Notes under the pieces: model-generated
What the model saw: only the letters and a program-made list of their open reading frames with translations
Told to the model about the DNA's origin: nothing
The model's database searches: none
Made by a program: the position numbers and the translations under genes
Part shown: positions 1 to 3,939 of the stretch, piece after piece
Numbering within the stretch: position 1 is the first letter of the stretch
Layout: every line of letters starts with the position of its first letter
DNA from: Caulobacter sp. CCH9-E1
GTDB taxonomy: Bacteria; Pseudomonadota; Alphaproteobacteria; Caulobacterales; Caulobacteraceae
Length of the DNA: 5,245 nucleotides
Assembly: GCF_001556515.1 (NCBI RefSeq)
Contig: NZ_LSJA01000268.1
Span: 1-5,245 of the forward strand
Reading direction: 5' to 3'

Positions 1-1129
1 AGGCGCCTTTGCCGGCGATCTGCTCGCCGGCGCGCACGCCCGAGAGGATCTCGACCTGGCCGCCGCCACGGCGACCGACCCGGACCGGGCGCGGCTCGAA
101 GCCGTTCTTGGTGCGCACGAAGACGACCTCGGCGCCATTGACGGTCTGGACGGCCTCGTCTGGTGCGGAGATGCGGCCGCTGACGCTGGCGGCGGCGCCG
201 CGCGGGGTGATGCGCGCGCGCAGCGCCTGGCCGGGGGTCAGCATCGGGGCTTCGCCACTGACGGCCAGTACGGCGGTAGCCGAACGGTTCTCGGCGTCCA
301 GCGCCGGGGTGATGCTGCGCACGGTGGCGTTCACCGAACCGCTTGCGGTCTCGACCACGGCCGCGTCGCCGGGCTTGACGCGCTGGGCGTCGGCGACCGG
401 GAGCGCGGCCTGGATCTCGATGCGGCCCGGATCGGCGACCCGGAAGAGTTCGGAGCCGGCGGCGACATAGGCGCCGAGGGTGGCGGTGGCGGCGGTGATC
501 CGGCCCGAAATCGGGCTGGTCACGGCCAGGGTGCGGCCATTGCCGCTGACGCCAGCGGCGGCGCTGGCGCCGCTCGCGCGCCGCAGCTCGGACTCGGCGA
601 TGGCGGCCTCGCGCTGGGCGGCTTCCAGGTCCTGGCGAGCGGTGATCTTGGCCTCGAACAGGCGCTGCTCACGGACCAGGGCCTGGCGGGCGGCGGCGGC
701 CTTGGCGGCCGCGGCGCTCCGGTCGGCGCTGATGGCGGCGGCGTCGCGGCTCTCGATGGCGGCGATCACCTCGCCGGCGGCGACGGGGTCGCCCAGGCGC
801 TTGTTGATACGAACGATGGCCCCGTCGGCGCGAGCCGCCAGGATCGCCGCGCCATTGGGCGTGGCCACCACCGTGGCCTGGGCCGGAACGGCCGCATCGA
901 GCCCGCCGCCGGCCAGGGTCACCAGCTGGATGCCGTCGGCGGCGATGCGCTCGGCGGTCATCGCGACATGGGGCTTTTCGCCGGCGTGATCTTCCTTGGC
1001 CTCGGCGGCCGGGGCGTCCTTGGCGGGCGAGGACAGCATGGTCTTGCCGATCAGCACGCCGGCGCCGGCGGCCAGGACGGCGCTGACCGCCACGGCCGTC
1101 AGCAGGGTCTTTCTATCGTTGGACTTCAT
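1..1129 (-). CDS. czcB: CzcB-type periplasmic adaptor (membrane fusion protein) of an RND metal efflux pump, 3' end missing
   Basis: This adaptor joins an inner-membrane RND pump to its outer-membrane channel and is the periplasmic part of a CzcCBA-type divalent metal exporter. I translated 376 residues from the ATG at 1129; the frame is still open at position 1. Residues 9-32 form a hydrophobic N-terminal anchor or uncleaved signal. A short linker follows with only two His (48, 54), so the long His-rich metal-binding N-terminus of some CzcB proteins is absent. The two lipoyl half-motifs lie at about 94-127 and 200-233 (SPISGRI at 205-211). An Ala/Arg/Glu-rich coiled-coil hairpin lies between them at about 129-188. 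A beta-barrel (about 236-310) and the start of the membrane-proximal domain (about 325-376, ending GVRAGEQIAGKGA) follow. By family length I expect some 15-40 residues beyond the edge. It starts 11 nt after the czcC stop, and the RND gene czcA should come next. The family is clear; the exact metal cannot be read from the sequence. Confidence 0.93.
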   Translation of the reverse strand, partial: MKSNDRKTLLTAVAVSAVLAAGAGVLIGKTMLSSPAKDAPAAEAKEDHAGEKPHVAMTAERIAADGIQLVTLAGGGLDAAVPAQATVVATPNGAAILAARADGAIVRINKRLGDPVAAGEVIAAIESRDAAAISADRSAAAAKAAAARQALVREQRLFEAKITARQDLEAAQREAAIAESELRRASGASAAAGVSGNGRTLAVTSPISGRITAATATLGAYVAAGSELFRVADPGRIEIQAALPVADAQRVKPGDAAVVETASGSVNATVRSITPALDAENRSATAVLAVSGEAPMLTPGQALRARITPRGAAASVSGRISAPDEAVQTVNGAEVVFVRTKNGFEPRPVRVGRRGGGQVEILSGVRAGEQIAGKGA

Positions 1130-1135
1130 GGTGAG

Positions 1136-1142
1136 CTTTCCT
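1136..1142 (-). promoter_or_regulatory. Ribosome binding site of the CzcB adaptor gene, overlapping the czcC stop codon
   Basis: AGGAAAG ends 6 nt before the ATG at 1129. Its first two bases are the AG of the czcC TAG stop codon. This supports the chosen start and suggests that ribosomes finishing czcC feed initiation on czcB. Confidence 0.7.
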
Positions 1143-2373
1143 ATTGCGCGGCGGCGCGTTCGAGCGCGGCCAGCGCCTTGGCGCGTTCGAGGCGCGCGGC
1201 GATGAGTTCGGTGCGGGCGGTCGTCAGGGCGCCTTGCGCGTCGAGGACTTCGAGCAGCGAGAACTTCCCCGCCTCGAAGCCACCGCGCGCCAGATCGACG
1301 GCGGTTTGGGCCTGCGGGACGATCTTGCTGTCGAGCACTTCCAGCCGGGCATTGGCCGCGCGCAGCGAGGCTTCGCCGTCACGCACCGCCCGGACCGAGC
1401 GAGCCAGCGCCAGGCGCTCACGCGCCTCGGCGGCGGTCGCGTCGGCGCGAGCGGCCGCGACCGTGCCCTGGTTGCGATTGGAGATCGGGATCGGGGCCGT
1501 GAAGCCGACGATCATCGCCGAGTCCCCGGTCTGCTCGAACCGCCGCACGCCGGCCTGAACCGTCAGGTCCGGGCGGCCGGCGGCGCGCTCGCGATCGATG
1601 ACGGCGCGGGCCGTTTCGAGGTCCGCGCGCGCCTGGCGCACGTCCAGGGTCTCGCTGGGATCGATCGTGGTCTGGGGGGGCGCGGCCGGGTCCTGACCGC
1701 GCACAAGCTCGATCGTCTCGCCCGCGTCGCCCCAGAGGGTGACGAGCGCGCGCCGGGCGGCCAGCGCCTCGGCTTCGGCGGCGATCACCGCAGCGGCCGC
1801 TTCGCGGCTGGCGGCTTCGGCGCGCAAGGCCCGCAGCGGCGGCTCGCGTCCGGCCTCGACCAGGGTGCCGGCGACCTTGGACAGCCCCTCGGCGCGGGCG
1901 GCGGTTTCACGCGCCAGGACCAGGCGATCCTGGGCGGCCAACGCCTCCGCGTAACGGACCCGAACTTCCTGGGTCAGGTCGGCCTTGGCGATGGTGAAGC
2001 CGATACGGGCGGCATCGACTTCGGCATTGGCGGCGGCGGCGCGGGTGCGGCGCTTGCCGCCCAGCTCCAGGCGCTGGCTAATCGTGGCGGTGGTTTCGGC
2101 GGCGCCGAACCGGCCATAGGGGCCCGAGCCGGCGAAGTTCTCCGATTGGAGGCCGGCTTCGGGGTTGGGCATCAGGCCAGCCTGGCGCGCGCGGCCTTCC
2201 GCCGCCTTCACCGAAGCTTCGGCGGCCGTGACAAGCGGTGACTGGGTCTGGGCGCGCGAAATGGCGGCGTCCAGGGTGAGCGGCTCGGCAGCGGCGCGCG
2301 AGAACGCGCCGACACCGGCGAGCGCCAGAACCGCGCCGAGAACGGCAGCGGGCCGGGCATAACGGGAATGCAT
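1141..2373 (-). CDS. czcC: CzcC-type outer membrane factor (TolC family) of a tripartite metal efflux pump
   Basis: This is the outer membrane channel of an RND metal exporter; the family forms a trimeric beta-barrel with a long periplasmic alpha-barrel tunnel. The protein is a complete 410 residues, normal for CzcC. Residues 1-29 look like a Sec signal peptide (Arg4/Arg7, hydrophobic 9-24, cleavage near AAA|EP). There is no lipobox cysteine, so it is probably not acylated, unlike many TolC relatives. Two OEP-type repeats are visible. The first has LTLDAAISRA (32-41) and SQRLELGGKR (99-108), the CzcC/CusC-type strand motif. The second has GFTAPIPISNRNQG (290-303), the equivalent strand, and FSLLEVLDAQ (371-380). 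Long Ala/Arg/Glu helices lie between. An AGGGA at 2380-2384, 6 nt upstream, supports this ATG. The gene lies 59 nt after the HCHH-protein gene and directly before czcB. I am confident of the family; the metal range (Cd/Zn/Co) is inferred from context. Confidence 0.93.
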   Translation of the reverse strand: MHSRYARPAAVLGAVLALAGVGAFSRAAAEPLTLDAAISRAQTQSPLVTAAEASVKAAEGRARQAGLMPNPEAGLQSENFAGSGPYGRFGAAETTATISQRLELGGKRRTRAAAANAEVDAARIGFTIAKADLTQEVRVRYAEALAAQDRLVLARETAARAEGLSKVAGTLVEAGREPPLRALRAEAASREAAAAVIAAEAEALAARRALVTLWGDAGETIELVRGQDPAAPPQTTIDPSETLDVRQARADLETARAVIDRERAAGRPDLTVQAGVRRFEQTGDSAMIVGFTAPIPISNRNQGTVAAARADATAAEARERLALARSVRAVRDGEASLRAANARLEVLDSKIVPQAQTAVDLARGGFEAGKFSLLEVLDAQGALTTARTELIAARLERAKALAALERAAAQ

Positions 2374-2379
2374 GGGAGG

Positions 2380-2384
2380 TCCCT
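2380..2384 (-). promoter_or_regulatory. Ribosome binding site of czcC
   Basis: AGGGA stands 6 nt before the ATG at 2373. It is a moderate Shine-Dalgarno match and the only one near this start, and it agrees with the signal peptide beginning at that ATG. Confidence 0.5.
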
Positions 2385-2411
2385 GTGTGAGAACTGACGA
2401 TGGCGATTACG

Positions 2412-2425
2412 CGCGCGAAGGCGCG
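2412..2425 (-). other. Small GC hairpin in the gap upstream of czcC
   Basis: A perfect 5-bp inverted repeat CGCGC/GCGCG with a four-base loop lies in the 59-nt gap between the HCHH-protein gene and czcC. No T run follows it in the minus direction (TAATCGCC comes next), so it is not a classical terminator. It could be an mRNA processing or stability element that sets czcC levels apart from the upstream gene. Such short GC palindromes are common by chance in DNA of this composition. Confidence 0.25.
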
Positions 2426-2432
2426 GCCAGGG

Positions 2433-2801
2433 TCAGGCTCGAGGGGGCTCGTTGGGGCCGTCAGGCATGCGCGAGGGCGGCATGTTGAGGGCCGAGGCGA
2501 CCAACCGGATACGGTCGGCGGACACGACGTGCTGCGCCCCAACGACCGGGTTCATCAGCTGAGGCACATGGTGGCAGTGACCGCCCGGTTCGCCGCCTTT
2601 GGCGTCCGAGGCGTCCGCCGCGTCCTGGTCGTCGATCTGGGTGAAGCTCGCGGCTTCAGCCGCGGCGCCATGCTCGGCGGTCACCGACGTCTCCGGCGGA
2701 CAGACGTCCAACCGGAACGACGGCGCGGCGACGGCGAGCACCAGCAGGCACGCGAAAAGCGCTCCCGTCCAAGTCTTCAGCCATGTCGGCACGTCGAACA
2801 T
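2433..2801 (-). CDS. Small exported or membrane-anchored HCHH protein, CzcI-like by position
   Basis: This 122-residue protein is the first gene of the czc block. Residues 10-27 are hydrophobic after a short Trp/Lys-containing N-terminus, so the remainder should face the periplasm, either cleaved or anchored. The mature part has Cys34, an acidic Asp-rich stretch (57-66), then GGHCHH (73-78), a plausible metal-binding cluster. It ends in a Pro-rich tail (NMPPSRMPDGPNEPPRA). CzcI-type and DUF2946-like genes often precede czcC and share this plan: a short export signal, a His/Cys cluster and a Pro-rich C-terminus. I infer kinship from plan and position, not from a clear motif match. A role in periplasmic metal buffering or in tuning the system is inference. 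The start is the only ATG before the hydrophobic segment. A weak TAGG lies 7 nt upstream, or the message may be leaderless. Reality as a gene: high; function: low. Confidence 0.75.
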   Translation of the reverse strand: MFDVPTWLKTWTGALFACLLVLAVAAPSFRLDVCPPETSVTAEHGAAAEAASFTQIDDQDAADASDAKGGEPGGHCHHVPQLMNPVVGAQHVVSADRIRLVASALNMPPSRMPDGPNEPPRA

Positions 2802-2885
2802 AAAAGGGCCTATAGCGTCCGTGTTGCGTCGAGGAAATACGTTACAAGATACACTTGGCGTGGCGCATCAGCGCAGCCGCAAGGG
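2802..2885 (-). promoter_or_regulatory. 84-bp intergenic region with candidate promoter of the czc block
   Basis: This gap separates the SRPBCC gene from the HCHH-protein gene. Read on the minus strand, GCTATAGG (2816-2809) matches six of eight positions of the Caulobacter housekeeping -10 (GCTANAWC). TCGACGC (2832-2826) matches six of seven of its -35 (TTGACGS). The spacer is 9 nt, one short of the usual 10-14. Transcription would begin about 1-2 nt before the ATG at 2801, giving an essentially leaderless message, a common arrangement in Caulobacter. Just upstream is an AT-rich patch (2835-2852) that could hold an operator. No stem followed by a T run is present, so read-through from the upstream unit remains possible. 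Confidence 0.45.
2837..2852. repeat. AT-rich direct repeat upstream of the candidate promoter
   Basis: On the plus strand ATAC occurs at 2837-2840 and again at 2849-2852, a 12-bp period, with GTTACAAG between. In a very GC-rich setting this patch stands out, and it sits directly upstream of the candidate -35, where an activator or metal-responsive regulator would bind. The repeat unit is short, so it is only a candidate site. I cannot assign a regulator. Confidence 0.3.
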
Positions 2886-3350
2886 TCAGATCCGGGTCCG
2901 CGGACGTGACCGGGTCACTGCACGCAAAGGCGTGCTGGTGGTGATATATTTCGCGAGAGCTTCCAGCCGGAAGTTGTAGATTCTAACCAACTTTTCGTGC
3001 TCAGCCTTAAACTTGAACTGCAAGGCCGCCAAACCGGTGATCTCGTTGGTGTGGCGAAGCAAGGTGCCGCGCGCACTCGGTTCGAGCCGGAAGTATTCGT
3101 ACGATCGCGCGAAGAACGGCCCCGACTGGAACGCGACTTCCTCGGCCGGCGCCATGCCGATCACCTTGGCCCTGAACCGCAGCCGCTTCTCCGGGTTCGA
3201 ACCGATGCGGATATAGACCCTAGCGCCCTGCACCGGCACGCCTTCGATCTCCCAGTGCGGGTGCCAGCGCGGATAGGCGCCAAACTCCGTCAAGGTTCGC
3301 CAGACCTTGGTCGGGGGCGCGGCGATATCGATCTCTGATTCTATGATCAT
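2886..3350 (-). CDS. SRPBCC (START/Bet v1-like, polyketide cyclase/dehydrase family) protein
   Basis: This is a 154-residue cytosolic protein with no signal peptide. The N-terminus (EIDIAAPPTKVWRTLTEFGAYPRWHP, about 6-31) is the classic opening of SRPBCC domains: first strand, the APPxxVW helix, then the xxYPxWxP turn. The middle strands (RLRFRAKVIGMAPAEEV, GTLLRHTNEITG) and the long C-terminal helix (about 111-135) complete the helix-grip fold, which encloses a hydrophobic ligand pocket. The last 19 residues (ITTSTP to RPRTRI) are basic, low in order, and beyond the usual fold. The ATG at 3350 overlaps the previous stop by 4 nt (ATGA) and has AAAGG 6 nt upstream. The frame stays open to 3521, but a longer start would cover the upstream gene and precede the domain. 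It ends the ATPase-led cluster. Its ligand and its link to metal efflux are unknown. Confidence 0.88.
   Translation of the reverse strand: MIIESEIDIAAPPTKVWRTLTEFGAYPRWHPHWEIEGVPVQGARVYIRIGSNPEKRLRFRAKVIGMAPAEEVAFQSGPFFARSYEYFRLEPSARGTLLRHTNEITGLAALQFKFKAEHEKLVRIYNFRLEALAKYITTSTPLRAVTRSRPRTRI
2896..2918. repeat. Pair of adjacent perfect palindromes in the end of the SRPBCC gene
   Basis: GTCCGCGGAC (2896-2905) is immediately followed by GTGACCGGGTCAC (2906-2918, a 6-1-6 inverted repeat). Both lie in the codons of the basic C-terminal tail of the SRPBCC protein, about 95-115 bp upstream of the HCHH-protein start. The second palindrome has the form of a dimeric-regulator operator. With only one base between arms it is not an RNA hairpin. 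It may also reflect GC-rich chance. Confidence 0.3.
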
Positions 3351-3799
3351 GGGCGGCCTTTCGTCGCCTTGTCGCCCGCGCCCGATGGGGCCACGACGGG
3401 CTCCGGGCACGGGCGGTTCGTGGAAAGCAAGCAGACACGGAACAGCTCGCCGTCTATCGGCGGACTGGCCGTGGGCAAGTCGAAGAACGTGCAGTGGCGC
3501 TCGCGCCCGCGCAGATCCCAAAGGACCTTCGACGCGGTGCTCAGGATGTGGCCGTCGCGATCGAGGCGATCGGCTCGCACGAAGCGCGGCGCGGGACCGG
3601 CGGTGCGTCGGCAGACCGCGCCGTGGAAGCGCACGCCCTGGCCCTCGGCGACGGCGCGGACCGAGTCCAGCACAAAGCCGCGCGGGGTCGAAAGCGCGAT
3701 CGGCTTGTCGATGGTGTCGGCCAGGGCCGAGCCGGCGATCGATGCGCCAATCATGGCCAGACCAAGCGCCATGGCCGGGACGGATCGATGCCCGATCAT
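3347..3799 (-). CDS. Exported hypothetical protein with four cysteines
   Basis: I do not recognise a named family. The protein has 150 residues. Residues 1-27 form a good Sec signal peptide (His/Arg start, hydrophobic 8-24, cleavage after SALA before Asp28), so the mature protein of about 123 residues should be periplasmic. The four cysteines (63, 103, 123, 131) are all in the mature part and suit two disulphides or a metal site. The mature sequence looks like a compact beta-sandwich, with alternating hydrophobic strands such as GVRFHGAVCRR, ILSTASKVLWDL, HCTFFDL and FRVCLL. The tail (about 134-150) is Pro/Gly/Lys-rich. The start ATG overlaps the stop of the 47-residue gene by 4 nt, and its stop overlaps the SRPBCC start by 4 nt. 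Its own ribosome site is weak, so coupled translation is likely. A periplasmic chaperone or sensor role for the exported metal is only inference. Confidence 0.8.
   Translation of the reverse strand: MIGHRSVPAMALGLAMIGASIAGSALADTIDKPIALSTPRGFVLDSVRAVAEGQGVRFHGAVCRRTAGPAPRFVRADRLDRDGHILSTASKVLWDLRGRERHCTFFDLPTASPPIDGELFRVCLLSTNRPCPEPVVAPSGAGDKATKGRP
3357..3361 (-). promoter_or_regulatory. Ribosome binding site of the SRPBCC gene
   Basis: AAAGG ends 6 nt before the ATG at 3350 and lies inside the last codons of the upstream gene. It decides for the short start of the SRPBCC protein over in-frame starts further upstream. Confidence 0.5.
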
Positions 3800-3939
3800 G
3801 GCCGATGCCCCATGCCGATCACCGCCACGGCGATGGTTGCGGCGAGAAACACCATCGCGGCCACCAGGGCGAATAGGGCGCGGCGGGCCGAACGGCGGGC
3901 CCAGGCCGCGGCCTCGTCGTGGGATTCAGGGACGCTCAT
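3796..3939 (-). CDS. 47-residue single-helix membrane protein
   Basis: This very small gene is easily missed. It encodes 47 residues: a polar N-terminus MSVPESHDEAAAWARRSARR (1-20), one transmembrane helix at about 21-42 (LFALVAAMVFLAATIAVAVI), and a short tail, GMGHRP. The Arg cluster directly before the helix predicts that the N-terminus stays in the cytoplasm and the C-terminus faces the periplasm. A strong Shine-Dalgarno site (AAGGAG at 3948-3953) is placed 8 nt before the ATG. The start overlaps the ATPase stop and the stop overlaps the next start, each as ATGA. This perfect fit on both sides is the best evidence that it is a real gene. Small helices next to transporters often act as accessory subunits, as with KdpF. 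That role here is inference, and I recognise no family. Confidence 0.78.
   Translation of the reverse strand: MSVPESHDEAAAWARRSARRALFALVAAMVFLAATIAVAVIGMGHRP

Noticed and set aside
9..989. Two plus-strand open frames opposite the adaptor gene
   Set aside because: The minus strand gives an uninterrupted 376-residue CzcB-type protein over this span. The plus frames are Ala/Arg/Ser-rich shadows.
1144..2241. Long plus-strand open frame of 365 codons opposite czcC
   Set aside because: It is antisense to a clear CzcC protein. Its translation is Gly/Arg/Asp-rich without domain features, the usual shadow of a GC-rich gene.
2078..2542. Minus-strand open frame of 154 codons overlapping the czcC start region
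   Set aside because: It is out of frame with czcC and the HCHH gene, Arg/Pro/Ser-rich, and would cover both the czcC ribosome site and the true start.
2863..2874. GCGC-ATCA-GCGC stem as a terminator of the ATPase-led unit
   Set aside because: It has only 4 bp, cannot be extended, and has no T run after it on the minus strand.
3351..3521. Longer 211-residue start for the SRPBCC protein
   Set aside because: The extra 57 residues are Arg-rich, precede the SRPBCC fold and overlap the four-Cys gene. The ATGA overlap and AAAGG site favour the ATG at 3350.
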